Counted from the stretch's first letter, positions 50,138 to 59,889 are shown. The stretch: DNA of 64,000 nt from JAJYTL01 sp046705265 (GCA_046705265.1 JBJKQL010000156.1:1-64000); one strand, 5' to 3'. The notes: a model not told the origin generated them from the letters alone. Translations and numbers: made by a program.

Positions 50138-50943
50138 CGCGCCGCCAGACTTGCCATCGGTTGCAGCAGCCGGCGCGTCGCCGCTGCCACGTCAGACTCG
50201 CGCATAAGAGACTCACCGACTAGGAAGCAACGTAGGCCGACCTTGGCCATGCGAGCGAGATCGGCAGGACGGTTGAGACCGCTTTCGGCCACCCCGAGAG
50301 CGGCAGCCGGCACATGAGCGGCAAGCATCTCGCTGGTCTTGAGATCGACATTAAGGGTTTTGAGATCGCGGTTGTTAATTCCGATGAGGACACTGTTCAA
50401 GGTGGCCGCGCGATCGAGTTCAGCCCGGTCGTGAACCTCGACCAGCACGTCCATGGCGTATTCGGCGCTCGCCACGGCAAGCTCGCGAGCCGTTTCGTCC
50501 GAGAGGGCGGCCAGAATGAGGAGAACGCAATCGGCTCCAAGCGCTCGCGATTCGGCGATCTGATAAGGGTCGAGCATGAAGTCTTTCCGCAACACAGGAA
50601 GATCGACGGCCGTTCGGGCAGCGACCAAATATTCGTCCTCACCTTGGAAATAGGGCCGATCCGTAAGGACGGAAAGACAAGTCGCGCCGCCTGCCGCGTA
50701 AGCTCGTGCCAGGATCGCCGGAGCGAAATCGGCGCGAATCAGGCCTTTCGAGGGCGAGGCCTTCTTGATTTCGGCGATCAAGCCATAGCCGCGGGCCGAA
50801 GCAGCTTTAAGCGCGCGCCGGAAGCCGCGTGGGGCCGGCGCTGCGCGGGCCGCAGCATCGACCTCGGCGAAGGATAGAACAGCCTTCCGTTCGGCTACAT
50901 GGCGGAGTTTGTCGCCGCAAATCTGGCGTAGCACGTCGCTCAC
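50134..50943 (-). CDS. trpC: Indole-3-glycerol phosphate synthase
   Basis: A 269-residue TIM barrel. Catalytic segments are GLIAEIKKASPSKGLIR (Glu and Lys), VLRKDFMLDPYQI with the Lys, LVEVHDRAELDRA with the Glu, and IGINNRDLKTLNVDL. The start is GTG at 50943, two bases after the trpD stop, with GGAGC as binding site; a longer open frame further upstream is not supported. It catalyses ring closure of CdRP to indole-3-glycerol phosphate. Overlaps moaC by four bases. Confidence 0.95.
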   Translation of the reverse strand: MSDVLRQICGDKLRHVAERKAVLSFAEVDAAARAAPAPRGFRRALKAASARGYGLIAEIKKASPSKGLIRADFAPAILARAYAAGGATCLSVLTDRPYFQGEDEYLVAARTAVDLPVLRKDFMLDPYQIAESRALGADCVLLILAALSDETARELAVASAEYAMDVLVEVHDRAELDRAATLNSVLIGINNRDLKTLNVDLKTSEMLAAHVPAAALGVAESGLNRPADLARMAKVGLRCFLVGESLMRESDVAAATRRLLQPMASLAAR

Positions 50944-50945
50944 GA

Positions 50946-52028
50946 TTAGGCTCCTGGCTGAGGCGCAGCGGTGTCGGCCCGCGCCGCCGCTCGGTGTCCG
51001 GTTGGACCGTTGGTGATCGCGATGACCTGGGCGAGCACCTCGTGGGCCGCCCCACTCTCGATCGCGTGGACCGCAAGCCTTACCCCTTCCTTCAGGTCGG
51101 CGGCCTTGCCGGCGACGATTAGACCTGCTGCGGCGTTGAGGCACACGACGTCGCGAAGTGGGCTCGGCTTGTTGCTGAGGAGGTCGCGGATGGCGCGGGC
51201 ATTGCTCTCCGGATCGGCGCCTTTCAGGTCGGCGGGCCGGCCGCGCGTAATCCCGGCCTCTTCTGGCGTCACTTGAAAGGTGTGAATGTGCTTGTGCACC
51301 AGTTCGGCAACGAGGGTCGGGCCAGTGGTGGTAATCTCGTCAAGCCCGTCCGAGCCGTGCACCACCCAGACCCGCTCGGCGCCAAGATTAGCCAGCACCT
51401 GCGCCATGGGCTGCACCCATTTACGCGAGAAAACGCCGAGAAGCTGCCGCTTCGCACCGGCCGGATTGGAAAGTGGTCCGAGGAGATTGAAGATCGTGCG
51501 CGTGCCGAGTTCCGCCCGGGCCGGACCGACGGCGCGCATGGCGCTGTGATGACGAGGCGCCATCAGAAAGCCGAAATTGGCCTCTCGGAGCGAGCGTTCA
51601 ACCACCTCGAGATCGCAGTCGATGTTTACGCCTAGTGCGGAAAGGACGTCGGCTGCGCCACTTTTCGAAGACTGCGCGCGGTTGCCATGTTTCGCCACCG
51701 GCACGCCTAATGCAGCAATAACGAGGGCCGCCGCAGTCGAAATGTTCCAGGTACCGGCGTTGTCGCCACCGGTGCCGCAAGTGTCGATGGCGCCAGACGG
51801 CGCCTTGACGCCTAGGACTCGGCGGCGCATGGCCATCGCTCCGCCGGTGATCTCCTCGACGGTTTCGCCGCGCACGCGGAGCGCCATGAGAAAGCCGCCC
51901 ATCTGAGCTGCGGATGCCTGCCCCTCCATCATCAGATCGAAGGCGAATTTCGCCTCATCGAGCGCAAGCGACTCACCGGTAGCTACCTTGGCGATGAGCC
52001 GCTTGAACTCGGCACCGGGCGAGGTCAT
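50946..52028 (-). CDS. trpD: Anthranilate phosphoribosyltransferase
   Basis: A 360-residue enzyme joining anthranilate to PRPP. The PRPP loop is CGTGGDNAGTWNISTAAALV, followed by PVAKHGNRAQSSKSGAADVL, all as in active members. It overlaps trpG by four bases at its start and precedes trpC by two bases at its end. The C-terminal 15 residues (AAARADTAAPQPGA-like) are an Ala-rich addition. Confidence 0.96.
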   Translation of the reverse strand: MTSPGAEFKRLIAKVATGESLALDEAKFAFDLMMEGQASAAQMGGFLMALRVRGETVEEITGGAMAMRRRVLGVKAPSGAIDTCGTGGDNAGTWNISTAAALVIAALGVPVAKHGNRAQSSKSGAADVLSALGVNIDCDLEVVERSLREANFGFLMAPRHHSAMRAVGPARAELGTRTIFNLLGPLSNPAGAKRQLLGVFSRKWVQPMAQVLANLGAERVWVVHGSDGLDEITTTGPTLVAELVHKHIHTFQVTPEEAGITRGRPADLKGADPESNARAIRDLLSNKPSPLRDVVCLNAAAGLIVAGKAADLKEGVRLAVHAIESGAAHEVLAQVIAITNGPTGHRAAARADTAAPQPGA

Positions 52029-52606
52029 GCCGGGACCCGCGCCGTGACCTGCAGGAAATTCTTCAGCAGCGCATGGCCGTGTTCCGAAGCAATGCTTTCG
52101 GGGTGGAATTGGACACCGAAGATTGGCAGCTTGCGGTGGCTGAGCCCCATGATCAGCCCTTCCTCAGATTCGGCGTCGATCCTTAGTTCGGCCGGCAGGT
52201 TAGCGCGCTCAACGATCAGGGAGTGATACCGCGTCGCCTGAAAATCCTGCGGTAACCCGGCGAAGATCCCTTCGCTGCTGTGACGGATGCGGGCGGTCTT
52301 ACCATGCACGGGATGCGGCGCCCTTACGACTCGCCCGCCAAACGCTTGGCCAATCGCTTGATGGCCAAGGCAGACACCGAGAATCGGCAGGCGGTCCGCG
52401 GCCTTGTGAATCAGATCGAGACAGATGCCGGCGCGGTCGGGATCGCATGGGCCGGGTGAAAGCACGATACCCTCGACGTCAGCCGACAAGACTTGCTCGG
52501 GAGTGATCGAGTCGTTGCGCCAAACCCGGACTGCGGCGCCAAGTTCGCCTAGATAATGCACCAAGTTATAGGTGAAGCTGTCATAATTATCGATCAGGGC
52601 CAGCAT
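52025..52606 (-). CDS. trpG: Anthranilate synthase component II (glutamine amidotransferase)
   Basis: A 193-residue class I glutamine amidotransferase. The catalytic Cys is C79 in LGVCLGHQAIGQAFGG and the His/Glu pair is in GVQFHPESIAS. It supplies ammonia to TrpE, which here is encoded 3.9 kb away on the same strand. It opens the trpGDC-moaC-moeA chain. An AAGGATCG site lies before the ATG. No leader peptide rich in Trp codons was seen. Confidence 0.95.
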   Translation of the reverse strand: MLALIDNYDSFTYNLVHYLGELGAAVRVWRNDSITPEQVLSADVEGIVLSPGPCDPDRAGICLDLIHKAADRLPILGVCLGHQAIGQAFGGRVVRAPHPVHGKTARIRHSSEGIFAGLPQDFQATRYHSLIVERANLPAELRIDAESEEGLIMGLSHRKLPIFGVQFHPESIASEHGHALLKNFLQVTARVPA

Positions 52607-52726
52607 CTGGGCGATCCTTGTGTAGGCACGAAATTTGCTTCGTTTGCGGCATGGTGTGGTGCATTTCTTTTATCAGTAAACCGCGTTGGGGACAAACGGG
52701 GAGCTTACCGTCCAGGAGCTTGAGCC

Positions 52727-53320
52727 ATGACCATCTTACCCTACTTGGAAGCCAGGGTTCGTTCGGCGGAGGAGCAGGATCTCGACGCAGTAACTCGGAT
52801 TTATGGCCACCACGTCGAGAATGGAACCGGCAGCTTCGAAGAAAAGGCGCCGGATTGGTTTGAGATCAAGGCACGGTTTGAGACCGTCCGTGCGGCCGGC
52901 CTGCCATTTCTCGTGGCGGAAATGAACGGCCGGGTCGTCGGTTACGCTTATGCCGGCCTCTATCGACAACGCTCGGCTTATCGCTTCACGGTCGAGGACT
53001 CGGTCTATGTGGATCCCGATTGTTTGGGCTGCGGTATCGGCAGGGCTCTGCTCGGTCGCGTGGTCGCAGGCTGCGTCCGGCTCGGATACCGGCAAATGCT
53101 CGCCCTTATCGGCGATAGCGCGAACGAACGCTCGATACTGCTTCATGCCAACCTCGGCTTTGAGCATATCGGCGTGCAGCGCGCGGTTGGATTTAAGTTC
53201 GGCCGTTGGCTCGATGTCGTCATCATGCAGCGCTCCCTTGGCACCGGGGGCTTGGGTTTGCCGCGCGAGGACCCGCTGCGTCCACTCCGCAGCAGCTACG
53301 GTCCGGTTGCCTCGCCCTAG
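52727..53320 (+). CDS. GNAT family N-acetyltransferase (phosphinothricin acetyltransferase-like)
   Basis: A 197-residue acetyl-CoA-dependent transferase with the Pat/Bar arrangement: VRSAEEQDLDAVTRIYGHHV at the start, GYAYAGLYRQRSAYRFTVED with the catalytic-type Glu, and the acetyl-CoA loop GCGIGRALLGRV. The C-terminal SILLHANLGFEHIGVQ is also typical. Relatives acetylate phosphinothricin, methionine sulfoximine or other amino acids; the natural substrate is unknown. The last 30 residues are Pro/Arg/Leu-rich and extra. Plus-strand, inserted between trpG and trpE. Confidence 0.88.
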   Translation: MTILPYLEARVRSAEEQDLDAVTRIYGHHVENGTGSFEEKAPDWFEIKARFETVRAAGLPFLVAEMNGRVVGYAYAGLYRQRSAYRFTVEDSVYVDPDCLGCGIGRALLGRVVAGCVRLGYRQMLALIGDSANERSILLHANLGFEHIGVQRAVGFKFGRWLDVVIMQRSLGTGGLGLPREDPLRPLRSSYGPVASP

Positions 53321-53436
53321 GAAGGCACCGTCGCCGTAGCGCCCAATTGCCAGCGCGCAGGCATGCCTTTATCGTCAAAAGCGAGTCCGGCCCAGGCAGC
53401 GGCCGGCGGCACAGTATGGGAAGCCGGAGGAACGAC

Positions 53437-54357
53437 ATGGCGGGCGGGTGCGTCGACAATAAGGTGATCATCGTCACTGGGGCTGGGCGGGGTATTGGCC
53501 GGGGCATTGCGCTTCTTGCCGCGGCGGAAGGCGCCAAGGTGGTGGTGAACGATTATGGTGGAAGCGTCGACGGCGAGGCGGCGGCCGATCAGCATCCGGC
53601 GGTCGAGGTGGTGAATGAGATCAAGGAAAGGGGCGGTCAAGCGGTCGCCAATTTCGATAGCGTCGCGGAGGCGGTCGGCGCGGAGCGGATCGTCAAGACA
53701 GCAATCGACACTTTTGGCCGGATTGACTGCGTGGTCAACAACGCCGGTATTCTACGTGACCGCATCTTTCATCGTATGAGCCATGTGGACTGGGAGATGG
53801 TGATCCGTGTGCATCTGATGGGGAGTTTCAACGTCTCGAAGGCCGCTGCACCCTATTTCCGCGAACAGCAGGGCGGGTCGTATGTGCATTTCACCTCGAC
53901 CTCGGGGCTTGTCGGTAATTTTGGGCAGGCCAACTACGCTGCAGCCAAAATGGGGATCGTCGGGCTTTCCAAATCTATCGCGCTCGACATGGCGCGGCTT
54001 AACGTGCGCTCCAACTGCATCTCTCCTTTTGCCTGGAGCCGCATGATTGGAACGATCCCGACGGAAACCGCCGAGGAGAAGGCACGGGTCGAACGGATAA
54101 AAACCATGACGCCCGAGAAGATTGCTCCGGTGGCGGTATTTCTAGCAAGCGATCTCAGCCGGGATGTGAGTGGCCAGATCTTTGCCGTGCGCAAGAACGA
54201 GATCATGCTGATGAGCCAACCGCGGCCCATGCGGACTATCCATCATGACCAGGGCTGGACACCGCAGACCGTCGCCGAGCAGATGCTGCCAGCCTTCCGG
54301 GCTTCGTTCTACAAGCTTGATCGTTCGGCCGATGTCTTCAACTGGGACCCCATCTAA
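53437..54357 (+). CDS. Short-chain dehydrogenase, 3-hydroxyacyl-CoA type
   Basis: A 306-residue SDR like the N-terminal domain of peroxisomal multifunctional enzyme type 2. NAD-binding is VIIVTGAGRGIGRGIALLAA. The catalytic triad is Ser (TSTSGLVGNFGQ), Tyr and Lys (NYAAAKMGIVGL), with NNAG (VVNNAGIL) present. It probably oxidises a 3-hydroxyacyl-CoA. The start at 53437 follows GGAGG by six bases; the frame is open to 53206. A MaoC-type hydratase gene follows after six bases, so the pair could act in sequence. Confidence 0.9.
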   Translation: MAGGCVDNKVIIVTGAGRGIGRGIALLAAAEGAKVVVNDYGGSVDGEAAADQHPAVEVVNEIKERGGQAVANFDSVAEAVGAERIVKTAIDTFGRIDCVVNNAGILRDRIFHRMSHVDWEMVIRVHLMGSFNVSKAAAPYFREQQGGSYVHFTSTSGLVGNFGQANYAAAKMGIVGLSKSIALDMARLNVRSNCISPFAWSRMIGTIPTETAEEKARVERIKTMTPEKIAPVAVFLASDLSRDVSGQIFAVRKNEIMLMSQPRPMRTIHHDQGWTPQTVAEQMLPAFRASFYKLDRSADVFNWDPI

Positions 54358-54363
54358 CGCGCC

Positions 54364-55224
54364 ATGACAATTAATTATGAGAAGTTAAAGGCGTGGCAGT
54401 TCCCCGCGCTTGAACACCATTATACGGAACGCGATACGATCCTTTACGCTCTCGGCCTCGGTTTCGGGGCGAACCCGCTCGACGAAGGCCAGCTCGCATT
54501 TGTCTATGAGGAAAAACTGAAGGCGGTGCCTACCTTGGCCGTCGTTCTCGCTTATCCGGGCTTTTGGGCCAGGAACCCAGAGACGGGAATCGATTGGCGA
54601 CGTGTGCTGCACGGCGAGCAAGGGCTCGTCATCCACCGCCCCTTGCCGCCGGCGGGGGCGGTCGTAGGCCGGACCCGGATCACCGAAATCCTGGACAAAG
54701 GAAAAGACAAGGGCGCCATTCTCTATTCCAGCCGTGATGTGCATGACAAGGCGACGGGGGATCTTCTTTGCACGGTGAGCGGCTGCGCGGTGCTGCGCGG
54801 CGATGGCGGCTTTGGCGGACCGACCGGCCCGCAGCCCGCGCCGCACCCCACTCCGGAGCGCGCTCCCGATCTTAGCCTCGATCTCCCGACCTTGCCGCAG
54901 GCGGCCCTGATTTATCGCCTGAGTGGCGATTACAATCCGCTTCACGCTGATCCCAAGGTCGCAGCAGCCGCTGGTTTTCCGCGGCCGATTCTGCACGGCC
55001 TTTGCACCTATGGCATTGCTGGACACGCATTATTGAATCTTCTCTGTGATTACAACCCGACGCGTCTTCGGCGCATGGACTGCCGCTTCACTGCGCCGGT
55101 ATTTCCAGGCGAGACCCTGCGCACCGAGATTTGGCGAGAAGGAAATAATCAATTCGCCTTCCGTTGTCGCGTGGTGGAGCGTGATCGGGTCGTTCTGAAC
55201 AACGGCATGGCCGAGACATTGTGA
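54364..55224 (+). CDS. MaoC family dehydratase (enoyl-CoA hydratase 2-like)
   Basis: 286 residues, two hotdog domains. The hydratase-2 motif is YRLSGDYNPLHADPKVAAAA followed by GFPRPILHGLCTYG, with the catalytic Asp and His. The N-terminal domain is the degenerate partner (YALGLGFGANP). It would hydrate a trans-2-enoyl-CoA to the (R)-3-hydroxyacyl-CoA, the substrate of the SDR encoded just upstream. The gene begins six bases after it, so co-transcription is very likely. Confidence 0.92.
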   Translation: MTINYEKLKAWQFPALEHHYTERDTILYALGLGFGANPLDEGQLAFVYEEKLKAVPTLAVVLAYPGFWARNPETGIDWRRVLHGEQGLVIHRPLPPAGAVVGRTRITEILDKGKDKGAILYSSRDVHDKATGDLLCTVSGCAVLRGDGGFGGPTGPQPAPHPTPERAPDLSLDLPTLPQAALIYRLSGDYNPLHADPKVAAAAGFPRPILHGLCTYGIAGHALLNLLCDYNPTRLRRMDCRFTAPVFPGETLRTEIWREGNNQFAFRCRVVERDRVVLNNGMAETL

Positions 55225-55279
55225 TTCAAAAGTCTGACGCGGCGTTGTAGCAGGTCGAATTTCTTTTGGGGCCAAACCG

Positions 55280-56455
55280 TTGACGGCGGCGAGCAACGAT
55301 ATTCGTGTCTGGTTGAATACGATCGTCAAGAAGGTGCGAGCTTGCGCCTCGAGGCGCGGGCTTGAGGCAGTCCGTGTTCGGCTTGGAACGCCGACCGGCG
55401 CGGCAATCGGCGTCGCGCTGGGATTTGCGTTCGGCGTCGGAATCGGTTTGACCCTGCCGCATGCGGGCGATCACGGCAAACAATTGCCGAAGCGTTCACG
55501 AGAGATGGCGGTTGCGATCGAGTGGCCGGCGCAAAAAGCCGCCGTCTTGCCGACGTTTCGGTCGACGCCATTATCCACATTACCGACACAACATGATTTG
55601 GTGCCTCAGCCGACAGATAATCAGACGCCCCCAGCCGCAACTATCGGCAATATGACGACCCCGAACGGCACAGTGCAACAGTCAACGCCGAGTGGAGTAC
55701 CGCCCTGGCGCCGCTATGCGGTTGCGGTTCCGCCGACCGATGGTAAACCGATGGTCGCGATTGATATCGACGACATGGGCGTCGATCTTCACGAGACGGC
55801 GATCGCGATGAAGCTCTTGCCACCGGCCGTGACCTTCGCCTTTCTGCCCTACGGGCCGGATATTCGCACCCAGGTTGACGAAGCGCGTCGGCTCGGCCAC
55901 GAAATCCTAGTCCATGTGCCGATGCAACCCGATGATCCGCGTATCGATCCTGGGCCGATGGCGCTGAAGGTCGACCAAACGCCAGCACAAATTCTGCATC
56001 GGTTGGGCTGGGATCTCGACCGGTTCAGCGGCTACGTTGGGATCAATAATCATATGGGCAGCCGCTTCACGAGCGATGCCGCGGCGATGCGCGTGGTGAT
56101 GCGCGAGGTCAAGGCGCGGCGCCTGATGTATATGGACTCGGAGACGATCGCGAGCAGCGTCGGTTATCGTATGGCGAAGGCCTTTCATGTGCCGGCGCTT
56201 AGGCGCGACATGTTTCTTGATGATGTTCCGACCAAGGAAAAAGTGCTGGCGCAACTGGCTAAGACTGTGCGCTACGCGCACCTCCATGGGAGTGTCATCG
56301 CGATCGGGCATCCACGGCCCGGCACGCTCGCGGCACTCAAGGCCTGGCTGCCAACAGTAGCGAAGGCCGGCGTGGTTCTCGTGCCGCTGACGGCGCTGCT
56401 GCCGATGCCGCCGAAGACCGCTGCGCAAGACGTGGCGAAAATGGGCACGGAATGA
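55280..56455 (+). CDS. Divergent polysaccharide deacetylase family protein
   Basis: 391 residues. A basic N-terminus and one hydrophobic segment (AAIGVALGFAFGVGIGLTLP) look like a signal anchor, followed by a Pro/Thr/Gln-rich linker. The catalytic domain (about 150-385) belongs to the YibQ-type group of the deacetylase fold: MVAIDIDDMGVDLHE, LGHEILVHVPMQPDDPRIDP, INNHMGSRFTSD and AIGHPRPGTL. Members are periplasmic; their true substrate is not known. Convergent with trpE, 21 bases apart. Confidence 0.87.
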   Translation: MTAASNDIRVWLNTIVKKVRACASRRGLEAVRVRLGTPTGAAIGVALGFAFGVGIGLTLPHAGDHGKQLPKRSREMAVAIEWPAQKAAVLPTFRSTPLSTLPTQHDLVPQPTDNQTPPAATIGNMTTPNGTVQQSTPSGVPPWRRYAVAVPPTDGKPMVAIDIDDMGVDLHETAIAMKLLPPAVTFAFLPYGPDIRTQVDEARRLGHEILVHVPMQPDDPRIDPGPMALKVDQTPAQILHRLGWDLDRFSGYVGINNHMGSRFTSDAAAMRVVMREVKARRLMYMDSETIASSVGYRMAKAFHVPALRRDMFLDDVPTKEKVLAQLAKTVRYAHLHGSVIAIGHPRPGTLAALKAWLPTVAKAGVVLVPLTALLPMPPKTAAQDVAKMGTE

Positions 56456-56476
56456 GGCGTTCTTCTTGGGATCAAC

Positions 56477-57994
56477 TCAGGCGTTGCGCCCGGGAGTTGA
56501 CGCGAAGCGGACAGCCTCCTCAGCGGCGCGGACCAGGGCGCGAGCCTTGCTGATGGTTTCCTGATATTCGGACTCGGGGTCGCTATCGGCGACTACGCCG
56601 CCGCCGGCCTGAATATAAAGCGTCTGATCTTTTATGACGCCGGTGCGGAGCGCGATGCAGCTGTCCATGGCGCCATTGGCCGAAAAATAGCCAACGCCAC
56701 CGTAGAACAGACCGCGGCGAGTTTTCTCCAGCTCGTCGATGATCTCCATTGCCCGTACCTTCGGTGCGCCCGAAACGGTGCCCGCCGGGAAGCCAGCGAA
56801 GAAGGCGTCGAGGGCGTCGTATTGGTCGTCGATCAAGCCTTCAACGTTCGAGACGATATGCATCACGTGACTGTAACGCTCGATCGTCATCTGCTCCGTG
56901 ACCTGAACGGTGCCGATCGTCGCCACACGACCGACGTCGTTGCGCCCGAGGTCGAGCAACATGAGATGCTCCGCCCGCTCCTTGGGATCGGCGAGGAGTT
57001 CCGCGGCGAGAGCCTTGTCCTCGGCGAGAGTGGTGCCCCGTCGGCGCGTGCCCGCGATCGGCCGGATGACCACATTGGAGTCGCGAAGACGTACGAGAAT
57101 TTCAGGGCTTGATCCAACCACGGCGAAGGTGCCGAAGTCGAAGAAGAACAGAAAGGGTGAAGGATTGGTGCGCCGCAGTGCACGATAAAAGGTGAAGGGT
57201 GGCAGCGAGAAAGGCAGAGAGAATCGCTGCGAGGGAACCACCTGATAGATATCGCCGGCCGCGATATATTCCTTCGCGCGGTGGACGATCTCGTGATATT
57301 CAGCGCGGCTCGTATTCGATTCTGGTTCGGGAAGAGACAAGCCGGGTTCGCTCTGCTCGCGATTGAAGGTGTGCGGCTGATCGAGATCGGCGATGACTTG
57401 CGCCAAGCGCTTCTCGGCCTGCGCATAGGCGGCATGGGCGGTCCTGTCAGTGCCGGGCCAGACAGGTGTCACCACCGTTACCACGTCGAGTACGGTATCG
57501 AAGATGGCCATCACAGTTGGACGGATGAGAAGGCCGTCGGGTATCCCGAGCGTGTCTGGCGTGGTATCTGGGATGCGTTCGATGAGCCGTACCATATCGT
57601 AGCCGAGATAACCGACAAGCGCCGCGGCCATGGGAGGAAGGTTGTCGGGCAAATTGATACGGCTTTCCCTGAGAAGCGCGCGGAGCGAAGTCAGGGGACT
57701 GTCGGCACATGCGGTGAAGGCATTGGGATCGGTCAGCGCTTGCCGGTTGACTTCGGCCTTGGTGCCGTAACAGCGCCAGATCACGTCCGGCTTTAGGCCC
57801 AGGATCGAATAACGCTCGCGCGTGCCGCCGCCGGTCACCGATTCAAGCAGAAAACTATTCGGTCTCCCGTCCGCCAACTTATACATGGCAGAGACCGGTG
57901 TCTCGAGGTCCGAAACCAGCGCCGTCCAGACCACCTGAGCTTTGCCCGCGGTATAATTCGCTTCGAAGGACGAAAACTCGGGAAAAGTGGCCAT
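56477..57994 (-). CDS. trpE: Anthranilate synthase component I
   Basis: A 505-residue chorismate-utilising enzyme. The N-terminal region has SFLLESVTGGGTRERYSILG, which includes the LLES Trp-feedback site. The catalytic half holds GDIYQVVPSQRF, RPIAGTRRRGTTLAEDKAL, LGRNDVGRVATIGTVQV and FPAGTVSGAPKVRAMEIIDE. It makes anthranilate with TrpG. The start is two bases after the ppiD stop, so the two share a message; no attenuator is possible between them. Confidence 0.97.
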   Translation of the reverse strand: MATFPEFSSFEANYTAGKAQVVWTALVSDLETPVSAMYKLADGRPNSFLLESVTGGGTRERYSILGLKPDVIWRCYGTKAEVNRQALTDPNAFTACADSPLTSLRALLRESRINLPDNLPPMAAALVGYLGYDMVRLIERIPDTTPDTLGIPDGLLIRPTVMAIFDTVLDVVTVVTPVWPGTDRTAHAAYAQAEKRLAQVIADLDQPHTFNREQSEPGLSLPEPESNTSRAEYHEIVHRAKEYIAAGDIYQVVPSQRFSLPFSLPPFTFYRALRRTNPSPFLFFFDFGTFAVVGSSPEILVRLRDSNVVIRPIAGTRRRGTTLAEDKALAAELLADPKERAEHLMLLDLGRNDVGRVATIGTVQVTEQMTIERYSHVMHIVSNVEGLIDDQYDALDAFFAGFPAGTVSGAPKVRAMEIIDELEKTRRGLFYGGVGYFSANGAMDSCIALRTGVIKDQTLYIQAGGGVVADSDPESEYQETISKARALVRAAEEAVRFASTPGRNA

Positions 57995-57996
57995 GA

Positions 57997-59889
57997 TCAG
58001 AGCGCCGTCTGAAGGTTGGCCTGATTTACGGAAATGCCGAAGTCCTTGCCGAGCCCCGCGCGATACTGACTCACGAGATCGCTTTCCATTTCGGAGGCAA
58101 TGCTTCTGGCCAACTTAGCAGTCTGATCAGGTGCCATGTCGGGGTTTGGCGTTATTACTTGAGTCACTTTGGCAACGACTGTCTGACCGGGCTTGACACC
58201 GTGGCCGGTAATGGCCGTCTCCGGCTTGGCAGCAAAAATCGCGCCGACAAGCTGTGGCGAGACTTGGTCGGCACCTTTGCCCTTTCCGTTGCGGGCAATC
58301 GGCCCGATCTCTTCGACTTTGCCGCCGCCAAGCCGAGCCAGATCGTCAAGTTTAGCGCCTTTGTCAACGGCGGTTGCGATCTTCTTTGCGTTGGTCTCCG
58401 CCTCCTTTGCCTGAGTATCTTTCTTCCAGTCGGCGACGACTTGGCTTCGAATGCTGATGAGCGGCTTTAGCTTGGGTGGGATCGCACCTTGCACCGAGAG
58501 CGCGACATAGCCGCTGCTGCCTGTGTCAAGAATTTGCGGCTGGCCGCCGATCGGCGCGTCGAAGACGGTTTTGAGGAAGTCCTTCATCGCCGGCAGATCG
58601 GCCACTGCCTTGCCGTCGGGGGCATCACCGTTGCGGTCAATCGCCGACACGCGTACTGCCTTCAGCCCTAACTTCTTCGCCGCTTCTTCGACAGTGGCAC
58701 CGCCGGCGAAGGCATCCTGCAGCTTGTTGGAGAGATCATAGAGAATGTTGCCGGCACGATTCGCAACGATGTCCCGGCGTAATTGATTTTTTACGGTCGC
58801 AAGCGGTTCGGTGCGACCAGGGGTGATCGCCGTCACCGTCAGGACATGCCACCCGAAAGCGTCTTTGACTGGCTGCGTGAAACCGCCTTTGGCCAAGGCA
58901 AACACCGGCTCTTGCAGGTCCTGCGGTAACTCGCTCTTGGTTACAGAACCGAGAACAAGCTCCTGCGGCTTCTGGTGCAGCTCTTTCGCAGCCACGGTAT
59001 CGAACGGCTCACCGGAAGAGAGTTCGCGGAAGGCCTTTTCGGCGGCCGCCTTGGTCGGGAATAGCATCTGCGAAACCGTGCGCTTCTCCGGCGTGACGTA
59101 GGTCGATTTATGTGCGTGGTACTCCTTTTCGAGATCGGCTTGGGTGATGCTGATTTTGTCTGCCACCGCGGCGGGATCAAGAGTGATGAAGCTGATGGTG
59201 CGGTATTCCGGCGCCGTATAGCGGGCCGCATGAGCGTGGTAGTAGGCGTCGAGCGTCTTTGCACTGGGGTCGGCGATTGACGAAAGAGGCGGCGGCGGCA
59301 AGAGCAGGAGTTTGGCGGTCCGCTGTTCTGCCTCGAAGCGGAAAAGGACATCGACCAGGGGCGACGGCGCGGTGCGCACCCCAGCCACCACCGCGTTGAT
59401 CAGCTGTTTACGCGCCAGCTCGCCACGTAGGAGGTGAACGTAATAAGATTCACTCCAACCCTGGGTCGCGAGAATGCGGTCAAACAGTGCCTTGTCGAAC
59501 TGGCCAGAAGCATTGGCGAAATTCTTGTCCGCGCGGATCGTATCGGCAACGACCCGGTTGTTCACGACAACGTTAAGTCGTGCCGCTTCCTGGTCGAGCA
59601 AAGCGCGATTCACGATCTGCGCCAGCGCCAAATTGGGCAGGCCCATGCGGCGTGCCTTGGCCGGATCGACGGTCGTGCCAAGACGTTCCGAGACATTGGC
59701 GATGATACGCCGATATTCGGCCTGGAAAGCTGCTGCCGTGATTTTTTCGCCGCCCACCGTGGCCACGGACGTGTCAACATGGCCGGTGAGGAAATCGCCG
59801 ATGCCCCAGACTCCAAAGCTTATGACTAAAAGAAACAACAAGACGCGAACAACCCATGAGCTCGCGCTCTTGCGCAGGGATGAGAGCAT
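57997..59889 (-). CDS. ppiD: PpiD-like periplasmic peptidyl-prolyl isomerase
   Basis: 630 residues. A single N-terminal membrane anchor (VVRVLLFLLVISFGVWGIG) precedes a SurA-type chaperone region and a parvulin-like isomerase domain at about 225-345 (KRTVSQMLFPTKAAAEKAF, LGSVTKSELP, FALAKGGFTQPV). PpiD is held in the inner membrane and assists folding of secreted proteins near SecYEG. The start at 59889 is the ATG that begins with the anchor; an open frame continues 117 bases upstream. It leads the ppiD-trpE pair and is divergent from tpiA. Confidence 0.92.
   Translation of the reverse strand: MLSSLRKSASSWVVRVLLFLLVISFGVWGIGDFLTGHVDTSVATVGGEKITAAAFQAEYRRIIANVSERLGTTVDPAKARRMGLPNLALAQIVNRALLDQEAARLNVVVNNRVVADTIRADKNFANASGQFDKALFDRILATQGWSESYYVHLLRGELARKQLINAVVAGVRTAPSPLVDVLFRFEAEQRTAKLLLLPPPPLSSIADPSAKTLDAYYHAHAARYTAPEYRTISFITLDPAAVADKISITQADLEKEYHAHKSTYVTPEKRTVSQMLFPTKAAAEKAFRELSSGEPFDTVAAKELHQKPQELVLGSVTKSELPQDLQEPVFALAKGGFTQPVKDAFGWHVLTVTAITPGRTEPLATVKNQLRRDIVANRAGNILYDLSNKLQDAFAGGATVEEAAKKLGLKAVRVSAIDRNGDAPDGKAVADLPAMKDFLKTVFDAPIGGQPQILDTGSSGYVALSVQGAIPPKLKPLISIRSQVVADWKKDTQAKEAETNAKKIATAVDKGAKLDDLARLGGGKVEEIGPIARNGKGKGADQVSPQLVGAIFAAKPETAITGHGVKPGQTVVAKVTQVITPNPDMAPDQTAKLARSIASEMESDLVSQYRAGLGKDFGISVNQANLQTAL

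Noticed and set aside
57995..57996. A Trp attenuator or leader peptide before trpE
   Set aside because: trpE starts two bases after the ppiD stop, so there is no room. None was seen before trpG either.
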